A DNA stretch of 64,000 nt from Ruminococcus sp. AM22-13 (GTDB lineage: Bacteria; Bacillota; Clostridia; Lachnospirales; Lachnospiraceae). The translations under genes were made by a program, and so were the position numbers. Under the pieces are notes generated by a model, which saw only the letters and a program-made list of their open reading frames with translations, had not been told where the DNA came from and did no database searches. The stretch is taken from the NCBI RefSeq assembly GCF_003471165.1, contig NZ_QRIL01000008.1, positions 76,975 to 140,974 on the forward strand, read 5' to 3'. Within the stretch, counting starts at the first letter, position 1. Each line of letters opens with the position of its first letter. Positions 45,097-53,865 of the stretch are shown here, in pieces.

Positions 45097-46654
45097 ATAA
45101 TAATCCCGCAAATAATCTCATAAACAGCTGTCCCAGTCGCAGATATGCACTTCGTCCGGTACTGTACTGTTCTGTCACTTCACGGCATTCATCCATTGTT
45201 GCTGCAAGATCATTTCGGATATCCAGAACTGCCTGACAGTCCGCCATAAAGCATCCATTCTCAAAATGATGATACAGACTTCTGTAATCCAGGTTTATGG
45301 TTCCGCAGGTTGCCATACAGTCATCTGCCACACTCATCTTTGCATGACAGAAGCCAGGCGTCCACTCGTAGATACGCACCCCATGTTTCACCAGTCCATG
45401 GTAGAAGGAACGGGTAATATTGTAGATCATTTTTTTATCCGGAATACCAGGTGTAATGATCCTCACATCTACCCCTCGCTTAGCAGCCAGGCACAGGGCA
45501 TGTGTCATTTCATCTGTGATGATCAGATATGGAGTCATAAACCAGCAGTATTTTTCCGCTTTGTTCGCCATACTGATATACACTTCTTCGCCTACCTGCT
45601 CATTATCCATAGGGCTGTCTGCATAGGGCTGGATAAAGCCCGTCTGCTTTGCCTGATAATCTGTACTGAGCAGAAATTTGTTAAAATCACTGTCATTTTT
45701 ATCTTTGTCGCTGACAGCATTCCACATCTCCAGGAATGTCACTGTCAAAGAATGGACAGCCTCGCCTTCCAGACGGATGCCTGTATCCTTCCACTGTCCA
45801 TAAGGATGTGTGAAATTAAAATACTCATTAGCAAGGTTGTACCCTCCGGTAAATCCTACTTTTCCATCAATCACTGTAATCTTGCGGTGATCCCTGTTAT
45901 TCAGAAACACATTCAGGCCCGGAGTAAAGGGGTTGAATACTCTGCAGTGGATTCCAACCTTTTCCATCTTCTTGATAAAATCTGTGTTGATAAATCCAAT
46001 GGAACCCATATCATCATAAAATACCCTGACATCCACTCCCGCCTTTACGCGGTCCTCCAGAACACTCTGGATTTTATGCCAGGCCTGTGCATCCTCGATG
46101 GCATGGTATTCCATAAAAATAAATTTCTCTGCCTTTGCCAGATCTTCCAGCTGAGCCTCCAGTCCTTTAACTGCCTCATCATAATAAATAACGTCCGTAT
46201 TCTGATAAACCGGATAGGAGGCATTTCTCTGTATATAATCAGCGATATTGCCTGCCTTCGGAATCTTTCTGCCAAGCGTTTCCCTGCACTCACTGTCATT
46301 GGGAAGCAACGGCAGAAGTTCCCTGTCAATCTGGGCATAGCGCTCTCTCATTTTGAGGGTACCGCCGTTAAGACCGATCAGTAAATATAATCCCACTCCC
46401 ATAATAGGGAATACAAGGATCAAAATAACCCATGGCATCTTCATAGATGAAGTCTGGTCTGACGCATACAACTTAAGAACCAGTACACCTGCAAGAAGCC
46501 TTGTCATCAGATTGATAATCTCCGCATATTGATTCAGCTTTGTAATCATAACAATGATAAAAGCTGCTTCCAGTAAAATACATACTGCGGAAAAACATAA
46601 TCGTTTTACACCATTTTTCGTTTTCGCCCTGCCTTCCAGAGTATCCTGTTTCAT
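45095..46654 (-). CDS. cls: Cardiolipin synthase
   Basis: A 519-residue phospholipase D-type cardiolipin synthase in the membrane. Two N-terminal membrane helices (residues ~20-85), then HKD motifs NNRDHRKITVIDGKVGFTGG and GFCHAKMSVADDCMATCGT. It condenses phosphatidylglycerol to cardiolipin. ATG 46654 is 9 bases behind GGGGGAG. It follows a flavodoxin gene with a 24-base gap, so both are likely cotranscribed. Confidence 0.93.
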   Translation of the reverse strand: MKQDTLEGRAKTKNGVKRLCFSAVCILLEAAFIIVMITKLNQYAEIINLMTRLLAGVLVLKLYASDQTSSMKMPWVILILVFPIMGVGLYLLIGLNGGTLKMRERYAQIDRELLPLLPNDSECRETLGRKIPKAGNIADYIQRNASYPVYQNTDVIYYDEAVKGLEAQLEDLAKAEKFIFMEYHAIEDAQAWHKIQSVLEDRVKAGVDVRVFYDDMGSIGFINTDFIKKMEKVGIHCRVFNPFTPGLNVFLNNRDHRKITVIDGKVGFTGGYNLANEYFNFTHPYGQWKDTGIRLEGEAVHSLTVTFLEMWNAVSDKDKNDSDFNKFLLSTDYQAKQTGFIQPYADSPMDNEQVGEEVYISMANKAEKYCWFMTPYLIITDEMTHALCLAAKRGVDVRIITPGIPDKKMIYNITRSFYHGLVKHGVRIYEWTPGFCHAKMSVADDCMATCGTINLDYRSLYHHFENGCFMADCQAVLDIRNDLAATMDECREVTEQYSTGRSAYLRLGQLFMRLFAGLL

Positions 46655-46678
46655 GTTCTTTCTCTCCCCCTCTGCCAA

Positions 46679-47194
46679 TTATTTAGAAAAGTCTTTCCTG
46701 ATTATTCTGCCAAGCCTGTCCAGATCCTCATTGTCGGGGTGGGACAAAGCCCTGTCAAAATTCTCGATCAGTTCATCCAGGTTCGGTGCATGATTCGGCT
46801 TCTCCTTCATCATTACGTATCTGTCCCTGACTGACTGGGGCATTTTCCCCTGACACATAAATTCTCCCATCACTGTATTACTCTCATCCACAGATTCCTT
46901 AACTTTCCCGAGAACCTGCTGAAAATAGGCTTCACTGCCTCCGAAGCCTGCTGTTCCAAACAGAAAGATCTTCTTGTTTTTCAGACTCTTTAACAGTTCA
47001 AGTGTTGCAGGATCTGCATTACCTATGTCTGTCCAAAATCCAATGTATAATATGTCGGATGTGAGAGCCTTCGCTCCTTCTGTCCCAAAATAATCGCAGT
47101 TTTCCTCAGGCAGTACCTCCCTGATCTTCTCTGCAAGCTTCTTTGTGTTCCCTGTTTTACTACTGTATAAAATTGAATATCTTTGTTCTCCCAT
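46679..47194 (-). CDS. Flavodoxin-family protein
   Basis: A 171-residue flavodoxin-like protein. The FMN phosphate loop is SILYSSKTGNTKKLAEKI near the N-terminus, and ILYIGFWTDIGNADPAT and FLFGTAGFGGSEAYF are conserved flavodoxin strands. An electron carrier or a FMN-dependent reductase. ATG 47194 follows AAGGAGC. The longer frame to 47275 has no support. Cotranscribed with cls; the coupling is not explained by known pathways. Confidence 0.82.
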   Translation of the reverse strand: MGEQRYSILYSSKTGNTKKLAEKIREVLPEENCDYFGTEGAKALTSDILYIGFWTDIGNADPATLELLKSLKNKKIFLFGTAGFGGSEAYFQQVLGKVKESVDESNTVMGEFMCQGKMPQSVRDRYVMMKEKPNHAPNLDELIENFDRALSHPDNEDLDRLGRIIRKDFSK

Positions 47195-47299
47195 GCTGTC
47201 CTGCTCCTTTTTTATTTTATGCACTCTCAGAGTCTTCCTTGTGTTTGCTTCTGTAAAAAGATTCCGAGAGTACATTTTTATCTGCGTTATTTATATCAG

Positions 47300-47689
47300 T
47301 TATAACTCTTCACCAGACACTCCATCCCGGAACATTTTCAGCAGCTCTTCCATACTTTCTCTCAGCTTCTCATTCTTATTATACTGGACCAGTACCACTG
47401 TAACAATGGCAGACAGAATTATGCATCTGCGGATCAGTTTTCGAATACGGATACATCTCTTTACATCTTTTCTTCCCTTTTCATAGAGCTTCTCTGCCAT
47501 CCTGTCAGCTCTGGCATCTTTGCAGGCAATATAATCATCAATCACCTGCTTATCCTCCTCACAGATATCCAGATTCTCATACTGACTCCTCAGCTCCTCA
47601 AGTTCTGCATTATTCTGTCTGATCATTGTATCTTTGCGGTTAATTCTCTCAGCTGCACTCCGGCTCATTCTCTCTGTTCGTTTATTCAT
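47300..47689 (-). CDS. Small coiled-coil membrane-anchored protein
   Basis: A 129-residue protein of unknown function. A long charged helix (residues ~5-85: IRQNNAELEELRSQYENLDI, DARADRMAEKLYEKGRKDVKR) is followed by one membrane span (residues ~92-104, CIILSAIVTVVLVQY) and an acidic tail. Heptad spacing suggests a coiled coil. It lies ahead of the flavodoxin on the same strand; the gap is ~105 bases. No homologue is recognised. Confidence 0.65.
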   Translation of the reverse strand: MNKRTERMSRSAAERINRKDTMIRQNNAELEELRSQYENLDICEEDKQVIDDYIACKDARADRMAEKLYEKGRKDVKRCIRIRKLIRRCIILSAIVTVVLVQYNKNEKLRESMEELLKMFRDGVSGEEL

Positions 47690-47753
47690 GATAAAAACTC
47701 CTTTCGTTTATTTTTTATTATCTCCTATTTTAAACTTTTCTCAGGCTTTTCTC

Positions 47754-47806
47754 AATAAAATATTGAAAACAAAAAGCACCTGCTTTAACAGATGCTTTTT
47801 CTCGCT
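47754..47806 (-). terminator. Terminator after the dehydrogenase-reductase fusion; one of two identical 53-base copies
   Basis: AAAAAGCACCTG and CAGATGCTTTTT pair, with a GTTTTC tail on the minus strand. The 53 bases here are identical to 53612-53664. Confidence 0.9.
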
Positions 47807-49849
47807 TTATTTTACAATAACCCCATCTTCATCCCACAGGTCATGCCAGTCCTTTGCGCCTTCCCACAGGAACACCTGACCTTTGACAAGTCGGTTTCCT
47901 TTTTCCAGGGTAGCGATCTTGGCCATTTCTTCATCAGTCAGGGGATCTTCTGTTACACATTTCAGGTTACTTACATAGTTATGTACAGAAAATGGAATGG
48001 AGATTTCCCCTCTCTGATGGGCCCATTTCAGGGCAATCAATGCCGGATGTACTCCATGCGCTTTGGCAATCTCCTGCATTTCCGGGGTCTGCATATCAGC
48101 CACATCCTCCGGGCAGATATCTCTTTCCGGCCTTCTCGGAGAACCAAGGGGCATATATCCTACCGGCTGGATGTTATGATCAATCAGATAATCATACTGT
48201 TCCTGCTGCTGGAAACATGGATGCAGCTCCAGTTCACATGCCGCCGGTTTGATCTTCATTAACGGAAGAACTGCTTCCAGTTTCGGAATAGTCATATTGG
48301 AAATACCGATATAGCGGATCTTACCTTTTTCTACCAGTTTCTCACACTGACGATAGGTATCCATAAATTCCTCCACACTGAAAGGTCTGGATTCCGGATT
48401 TCTGGAATCTACATCACAGAATGGTGCATGGTAGTTCGGGAATGGCCAGTGGATAAAATACAGATCCACATAGTCACACTGAAGATCCTGAATGCTTCTG
48501 GTACAGGCTTCTTCTACCTTTCTATGCATGTCATTCCATACCTTTGTCATAATGAAAAGATCTTTTCTTTCTACTACCCCTTCATCAAAAGCTGCCTTGA
48601 AAACTTCACCAATCTGATGCTCATTTCCATAGCATGCTGCACAGTCAAACATACGATATCCGCTGCGGATCGCACCCGCCACAGCCTCAGATACTTCTTC
48701 TGCACTTACACGGTCAGAACCAAAGGTTCCCATACCCATACAAGGTACTTTTTCTCCTGACGGAAGCGTTACCTTTGGCACAACTTTCGGATCAACAACC
48801 TCTTCCTCATTTGACAAAAGAATTTTTCCTTTTACAAGTCCAGGTGTTTTAAATAACTGGAATGCTTCCTGTGCCTGACTCATTGGAATTTTTTTGTAGA
48901 TAAATCCAAGATCAAATTTCAGCTGACCTGTTGCAAAATAATGTGCAGTCAGATCCCATTCGCGTCCCGGATAAGGTGCGCTGTAAGACATCCAGGAACC
49001 GGTCAGTTTAAATTCTTTACGATTCATATTTTCCCACTGTGCCGGTGTAAATGTCAGATTCTCATGAGGGGTTCCGATAAAGCAGACATGTGCTTTGTTT
49101 GCAGCCAGCTCAAATGCCATATGCATGGTTGGAACCTGTCCTGCGGTCTCAAAGACAAAACCATAACCCTTACCGCCTGTGATCGCCATAGCCTTTTCCA
49201 TATATCCTTCGTCTCTGGTATTGATGACTTCATCTGCACCAAGGCGTTTCGCCAGCTCAAGGCGTTCCTCACTAATATCAAAAACTACCACTTTCTTGGA
49301 ACCAAAGATCTTGGTCCACTGCATGGTAAACATTCCAACTGTACCACCGCCAAGAATTGCGACATACTCGCCACCGTGGTAATCATTCTGGAATACACCG
49401 TGGATTGCAACAGTTGCAGGCTCAAACATAGCTCCCTGCTCATATGGAACACTGCTTTCAAAAGGAACAGCGTTCTGCTCCGGAACAACCACATAGTCTG
49501 CGTTACTTCCCTGCTGTCTGGAGCCTATGAAGCTGTAGTGCTTACAGAGAGAGAAATTTCCCTGCTGACAGTCATCACATTTCATACATGGAAGAAGCGG
49601 TGCACCGGAAACACGGTCTCCCACTTTTACCTTAGTCACACCTTCCCCCACTTCCACTACATCTCCGGAAAACTCATGTCCAAGTACGATTGGATAAAAA
49701 TGGACCCCATGATTCAGGACACGCGGAATGTCTGAGCCACAGATACCAGAATATCTGACACGTATCTTAACAGTTCCTTTGGTCACCTTAGGTTCTTCGA
49801 TTTCCTGATACTGTACATCTTCATTTGCAACTACCACTGCTGCTTTCAT
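47807..49849 (-). CDS. Fusion of GatD-like zinc dehydrogenase and aldo/keto reductase
   Basis: A 680-residue two-domain oxidoreductase. Residues ~1-345 are a medium-chain zinc dehydrogenase close to galactitol-1-phosphate 5-dehydrogenase: catalytic Cys37 (SGICGSD), His58-Glu59 (GHEFSG), structural-zinc Cys88, 91, 94, 102 and an NAD fold GGGTVGMFTMQWTK. Residues ~350-680 are an aldo/keto reductase whose tetrad is intact: Asp and Tyr in FDCAACYGNE, Lys in IMTKVWND, His in FIHWPF. Both halves look active. The natural reading is one polypeptide that passes a carbonyl and its alcohol between two sites, with cofactor recycled internally, for example aldose to polyol (AKR) and polyol to ketose (MDR). 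It ends the aldolase-LacI-FGGY operon. Start ATG behind AAAGGAG. Confidence 0.9.
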   Translation of the reverse strand: MKAAVVVANEDVQYQEIEEPKVTKGTVKIRVRYSGICGSDIPRVLNHGVHFYPIVLGHEFSGDVVEVGEGVTKVKVGDRVSGAPLLPCMKCDDCQQGNFSLCKHYSFIGSRQQGSNADYVVVPEQNAVPFESSVPYEQGAMFEPATVAIHGVFQNDYHGGEYVAILGGGTVGMFTMQWTKIFGSKKVVVFDISEERLELAKRLGADEVINTRDEGYMEKAMAITGGKGYGFVFETAGQVPTMHMAFELAANKAHVCFIGTPHENLTFTPAQWENMNRKEFKLTGSWMSYSAPYPGREWDLTAHYFATGQLKFDLGFIYKKIPMSQAQEAFQLFKTPGLVKGKILLSNEEEVVDPKVVPKVTLPSGEKVPCMGMGTFGSDRVSAEEVSEAVAGAIRSGYRMFDCAACYGNEHQIGEVFKAAFDEGVVERKDLFIMTKVWNDMHRKVEEACTRSIQDLQCDYVDLYFIHWPFPNYHAPFCDVDSRNPESRPFSVEEFMDTYRQCEKLVEKGKIRYIGISNMTIPKLEAVLPLMKIKPAACELELHPCFQQQEQYDYLIDHNIQPVGYMPLGSPRRPERDICPEDVADMQTPEMQEIAKAHGVHPALIALKWAHQRGEISIPFSVHNYVSNLKCVTEDPLTDEEMAKIATLEKGNRLVKGQVFLWEGAKDWHDLWDEDGVIVK

Positions 49850-49880
49850 AATATATTTCTCCTTTCATGAATTCTGCTTT

Positions 49881-51395
49881 TTATTTTGCAGTCATTATGT
49901 GTGCCAGAGACTTATAAAGTTCCATATAAGTCTCAAAAGTTTTGTCATAAACTGCTTTGTTCTTCGGATCCGGTTCATGGCGGCGGGTCTCTTTGACCGT
50001 AAGTGAAACTGCTTCCTCATAATCTTTGTAAAAACCTACTCCCACCCCTGCCAGAAGTGCCGCACCAAGGGTGGTTGCCGTATCAGATGCCGGTACTATG
50101 ATCGGTTTTCCTGTAATATCGGATTTGATCTGTGTCCAGAGCAGGGAATTGGCAGAACCTCCCATAGCTCTCAATACATCTGCCTCTGCCCCTGCTTCCC
50201 TGGCCACTTCAAGATTGTGCCGCAGGGAAAGCGCCACCCCTTCCATACAGGCACGGACCATATGTCCTTTTGTTTTTGCAAAATCCAGTCCATAGAAAAC
50301 ACCCTTTGCATATGGATTCCAGATAGGAGAACGCTCCCCGGACATATATGGAAGAAATACCATTCCATCGCAGCCTGGCCCAACTTTTTCTGCAATCTTA
50401 TTGAGCTGATTCAGAGATGAGACACCTGTCTGTTCTTTCATCATCCGTTCATAATCTGCAAATTCACGTTCAAACCAGCGCATTACACCGCCGCCTCCGG
50501 TGGTTCCTCCCTGAAGAAGCCATTTGCCCGGGACAACATGATAGCTCAGGATCAGCCTCGGATCAGCCTTATATTCCTCTGTACAAATACTCATTCCTCC
50601 GGCCTGTCCACCCTGTTCCTGTGTTTCACCGGAATGGATCACACCTGCACCAAGAGTTCCGCAAGCCGCATCAAGTCCACCGGCAACTACGGGAATTCCT
50701 TCTACAAGTCCACACTCTGCAGCTGCCTTCCCGGTAACTGTTCCAACCACATGGTCACAATCACAGATTTCCGGAAGAAATTCCATGGGGATTCCAAGAC
50801 GTTCACACATTTTTTCATCCCAGCATCCCTTCTTCATATTGAAACAATGCAATCCATATCCCTGTGACACATCCTGGGTAACCGCACCTGTCAGTTTAAA
50901 TGCAATGTAGCTGTTGGACTGAAGGATTTTGTAGATTTTTGCGTATACCTCCGGAAGATTTTCTTTATACCAGAGGATCTTTGCAGTAGAATAAGAAGGC
51001 TGAAGAGAATTTCCCGCCACCTCAAAAATCTCCTCCTGTCCAATCTCCTGATTCAGTCTGTCACAAATAGACTGTGCTCTCGTATCCATCCAGATTGGTG
51101 TATTGGCCAGCACGTTTCCCTCTCTGTCAATTGGGATTGCAGACCAGCTCTGACCATCGATCCCGATTCCTGCAATCTCATCTGCAGTGATATCTGCCTT
51201 CTGTATGGTTTCCTTTGTTGCCCGGCAGACTGCATCCCACCATTCCTCAGGGTTCTGCTCTGCCCATCCCTCATGTGGATAATATACCGGATAATCACCA
51301 CTGGCTGCTGCAAGAACTTTTCCATTCCTGTCAAATACCGCAACCTTGCAGGCACTTGTTCCGATATCAATCCCCAATAAATATGATTTCATCAT
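49881..51395 (-). CDS. FGGY-family carbohydrate kinase (xylulokinase-like)
   Basis: A 504-residue sugar kinase resembling XylB/gluconokinase. Phosphate-binding LGIDIGTSACKVAVFD is near residue 7, the substrate motif GIDGQSWSAI at ~82, the catalytic GGLDAACGTLGAG at ~245, and adenine-binding AMGGSANSLLWTQI near ~415. It likely phosphorylates the ketose made by the fusion enzyme. ATG 51395, behind GGGAG; the MM pair leaves the exact Met open. Lies between LacI and the fusion gene, 31 bases before the latter. Sugar specificity is not decidable. Confidence 0.9.
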   Translation of the reverse strand: MMKSYLLGIDIGTSACKVAVFDRNGKVLAAASGDYPVYYPHEGWAEQNPEEWWDAVCRATKETIQKADITADEIAGIGIDGQSWSAIPIDREGNVLANTPIWMDTRAQSICDRLNQEIGQEEIFEVAGNSLQPSYSTAKILWYKENLPEVYAKIYKILQSNSYIAFKLTGAVTQDVSQGYGLHCFNMKKGCWDEKMCERLGIPMEFLPEICDCDHVVGTVTGKAAAECGLVEGIPVVAGGLDAACGTLGAGVIHSGETQEQGGQAGGMSICTEEYKADPRLILSYHVVPGKWLLQGGTTGGGGVMRWFEREFADYERMMKEQTGVSSLNQLNKIAEKVGPGCDGMVFLPYMSGERSPIWNPYAKGVFYGLDFAKTKGHMVRACMEGVALSLRHNLEVAREAGAEADVLRAMGGSANSLLWTQIKSDITGKPIIVPASDTATTLGAALLAGVGVGFYKDYEEAVSLTVKETRRHEPDPKNKAVYDKTFETYMELYKSLAHIMTAK

Positions 51396-51418
51396 TTTGC
51401 TGCTCCCATGATTCTATT

Positions 51419-52432
51419 TTATCTGTTCAGAATACTTACAGATTTTCCTTCCATAATCTCTGTCTGAAGTTTCTCCATAAAAGGTTCCTCAGATCTTTCT
51501 TCTTTCTTTTCAAGATGCTCCAGAATAATCCTTGCAATCTCTTTGGCAATCCTGTCGGTGGGCTGTGATACGATCGTCAGCTTGGGACGGCACGCCCTTG
51601 CAAACTGAAGATTATCAAACCCTATCATAGAAAGCTGCTCCGGAATCTGTATTCCCAGTTCATTGACTCCGATCATTGCACCCATTGTCATTTCATAGTT
51701 GGTCACAAAAACCGCTGTCATATCCGGATTCTCCCGGACAAGCTGTTCCAGGCCTCTGACACCTCCCTGGATCGTATAGTCACCATGATATACCAGGGAA
51801 TTTTTTATGGAAATTCCAGCTTTTTTAAGAGCTGTATAATATCCTTCCAGACGTTCTTCTGCTGTAAAAATCCCCTCAGGGCCACCTATAATTCCAATTT
51901 TTCTATGCCCTTTTTCTATAAAAAGATGCATCGCATCCTCTGCCGCTTTTTTGTTATCCACCAGAACACTGTCACAGGGAATTCCCTGAATCTTACGGTC
52001 TATCAGCACGATCGGCTTTCCTGTTTTCTGGAATCTCTTCAGATGTGCCCCTGTTTCATCCACCGGCATATTAATGATTCCATCCACCCTGCGGCGGATC
52101 AGGAACTCCACTGCCTCCTGCTCCAGCTTCTTATCTGTACGACAATCACAGACGATGGTTGCATAACCGTGACTTCTGAGAATATCTTCCATCCCTGTTA
52201 TAATCTCGGCACAGAATATATTATTCAGCTCCGGGATTACAACGCCTATGGTCTTTGTCGCATTTGTCTTAAGCCCTCTGGCAACTTCATTGACCTCATA
52301 ATGAAGTTCCTCAATAGCCTTTTCAATTTTTACTCTGTTTTTTTCCCTGACGTTTCCCCCATTAAAATAGGAAGAGATTGTAGCCAGTCCAAGTCCTGTC
52401 AGTCTGGCTATATCTTTCATTGTTGCCGCCAT
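51419..52432 (-). CDS. LacI-family transcriptional regulator of the polyol operon
   Basis: A 337-residue LacI/GalR protein. HTH: ATMKDIARLTGLGLATISSYF at residues ~3-23 with the hinge KAIEELHYEVNEVARGLK; effector domain of two periplasmic-binding-like halves (TIGVVIPELNNIFCAEI, MIGFDNLQFARACRP). Encoded inside the operon it probably represses, starting just one base after the aldolase stop (TAAAATG), so translation is coupled. The operator at 53360-53379 sits at the promoter. The inducer is presumably the sugar substrate or its phosphate. Confidence 0.9.
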   Translation of the reverse strand: MAATMKDIARLTGLGLATISSYFNGGNVREKNRVKIEKAIEELHYEVNEVARGLKTNATKTIGVVIPELNNIFCAEIITGMEDILRSHGYATIVCDCRTDKKLEQEAVEFLIRRRVDGIINMPVDETGAHLKRFQKTGKPIVLIDRKIQGIPCDSVLVDNKKAAEDAMHLFIEKGHRKIGIIGGPEGIFTAEERLEGYYTALKKAGISIKNSLVYHGDYTIQGGVRGLEQLVRENPDMTAVFVTNYEMTMGAMIGVNELGIQIPEQLSMIGFDNLQFARACRPKLTIVSQPTDRIAKEIARIILEHLEKKEERSEEPFMEKLQTEIMEGKSVSILNR

Positions 52433-52433
52433 T

Positions 52434-53288
52434 TTATTTTTCTGCCTTGCCGTCGCATCCGCAGACCTTCATTCTTGCCATTACCAGTTCCTTCACTGCT
52501 GCGATAGCAGTTTTTCCATATGCTTTCGGATCAATGGTGTCTGGTTTTTCTGCAAGAAACTCTTTGACTGCCTTGGAATATGCTGCACGAAGCTCTGTAG
52601 CAAAATTCACTTTACAGATACCACGTTTTACACAGTCCCTGACATCCTCATCACTTAAACCAGATGCACCGTGAAGTACAAGCGGAATATCTACAACCTG
52701 GCGGATCTCACTGAGACGTTCCTTATCAAGAACGGGAGTTCCTACATAGAAGCCATGTGCAGTTCCGATGGCAACAGCAAGGGAAGTAACTCCTGTACGT
52801 TCAACGAACTCCTTTGCCTCCTGAGGATCTGTATTTGTGTCTGCCTCAGCCTCCAGATCATCCTCTTTGCCACCAACCTTGCCAAGCTCAGCTTCGCATG
52901 GAATATCCAGTGCTTTTGCAACATCTGCCACACGTTTTGTCTCTGCAATATTAGCCTCAAAATCCAGCTTGGAGCCATCGATCATAACAGAAGTATAACC
53001 TGCATGCATTGCCTGCATAGCAAGTTCAAAGCTACTGCCGTGATCCAGATGCATACATACCGGAACAGATGTTTTCTCAGCCTCTGCTGCAACGATCGCT
53101 GCATAAGTTTCTACTGTTCCATATTTCACTGTAGATGGTGTTGTCTGGATCATAACCGGCGCTTTCAGTTCCTCCGCAGCCTGGATGATCGCTTTCACCA
53201 TCTCCATATTCTCCGCATTAAATGCACCTACTGCATAACCGCCTTTCTGAGCCTTGGTCAGCATTTCTTTTGATGTTACAAGTGGCAT
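52434..53288 (-). CDS. Class II ketose-bisphosphate aldolase (GatY/KbaY/Fba family)
   Basis: A 284-residue zinc aldolase. Catalytic Asp and metal His in MHLDHGSSFELA, GTAHGFYVGTP and LHGASGLSDEDVRD. This family cleaves fructose- or tagatose-1,6-bisphosphate, or a ketose-1-phosphate in some members, to DHAP and an aldehyde. First gene of the LacI-regulated operon behind TTGACA-17-TATAAT; ATG with TGAGGAGG. Fits as the last step after phosphorylation by the FGGY kinase. Note the C-terminal KVCGCDGKAEK with two Cys. Confidence 0.9.
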   Translation of the reverse strand: MPLVTSKEMLTKAQKGGYAVGAFNAENMEMVKAIIQAAEELKAPVMIQTTPSTVKYGTVETYAAIVAAEAEKTSVPVCMHLDHGSSFELAMQAMHAGYTSVMIDGSKLDFEANIAETKRVADVAKALDIPCEAELGKVGGKEDDLEAEADTNTDPQEAKEFVERTGVTSLAVAIGTAHGFYVGTPVLDKERLSEIRQVVDIPLVLHGASGLSDEDVRDCVKRGICKVNFATELRAAYSKAVKEFLAEKPDTIDPKAYGKTAIAAVKELVMARMKVCGCDGKAEK

Positions 53289-53359
53289 AATGATTTCCTC
53301 CTCATAATTAATGATGTATATTTTTTGTTCTGATTACTACAGTGCAAGAAACGCTCTCA

Positions 53360-53379
53360 AAACCGAAACGTTTCCGTTT
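53360..53379 (-). promoter_or_regulatory. LacI-type operator
   Basis: AAACCGAAACGTTTCCGTTT, a 20-base palindrome with one mismatch, containing the LacI/GalR core GAAACGTTTC. It starts seven bases downstream of the -10, so bound LacI would block transcription. A further cre-like TGAGAGCG half lies next to it. Confidence 0.75.
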
Positions 53380-53385
53380 GAGTTA

Positions 53386-53414
53386 ATTATATCTCCCATT
53401 TAAACTTCTGTCAA
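53386..53414 (-). promoter_or_regulatory. Consensus promoter of the aldolase-LacI-kinase-fusion operon
   Basis: On the minus strand TTGACA (53409-53414), 17 bases, TATAAT (53386-53391). Perfect in both boxes. Confidence 0.88.
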
Positions 53415-53611
53415 GTATGATTCGTTATCTGATTTTACATATACTCTTATGGATTTGAGCAGATATGCCTGACAAGAACAAGACTTTATTCCACTTTACA
53501 CTCAAGACAAGTTAACTAATGCGTTGCACAACATTTGTGGCTTCGAAACGTATTATAAATTTATCACAAAAAGACAAATGAAAAACATTCTGAAAAAGAG
53601 TAAAGGCCGGG

Positions 53612-53664
53612 AATAAAATATTGAAAACAAAAAGCACCTGCTTTAACAGATGCTTTTTCTCGCT
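53612..53664 (-). terminator. Terminator after the VOC remnant; second identical 53-base copy
   Basis: Identical, base for base, to 47754-47806 (hairpin AAAAAGCACCTG ... CAGATGCTTTTT with flanks AATAAAATATTG and CTCGCT). Confidence 0.9.
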
Positions 53665-53682
53665 AAATTTAACCGCCTGACT

Positions 53683-53835
53683 TTATAAATACTGGCTGAA
53701 CTCAACCTTCTCTTTATTCGGTCCCTCAATTGTAAAGAACTTTACCCCGTTTTCCCAGAAGGGAAGAAAATGAACAATATCATTGGTCGGAATTCCAATA
53801 TGCTGAATTCCATTCAGCTGTTCTTTAAAATCCAT
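53683..53835 (-). pseudogene. Internally deleted VOC/glyoxalase-family gene
   Basis: A 50-codon minus-strand frame from ATG 53835 with AAGGAGG 7 bases before it. The start MDFKEQLNGIQHIGIPTNDI is the typical N-terminus of a VOC/glyoxalase protein; right after it comes HFLPFWENGVKFFTIEGPN and KVEFSQYL, which is its C-terminal strand. The ~80 residues with metal ligands in between are missing, in frame. It may be translated but cannot fold as an enzyme. It belonged to the uxuB-GntP gene run. Confidence 0.85.
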
Positions 53836-53865
53836 TTCTTATCCTCCTTACGCAAAACAGGCTGA

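Larger units (their letters stand above)
53289..53682. other. Intergenic between aldolase operon and VOC remnant
   Basis: Holds the promoter (53386-53414), operator (53360-53379) and terminator copy (53612-53664). 53420-53610 has no gene that I can support. Confidence 0.6.

Noticed and set aside
45266..46384. 372-residue plus-strand frame opposite cls
   Set aside because: The cls gene is certain (two HKD motifs); the opposite frame has no recognisable motif.
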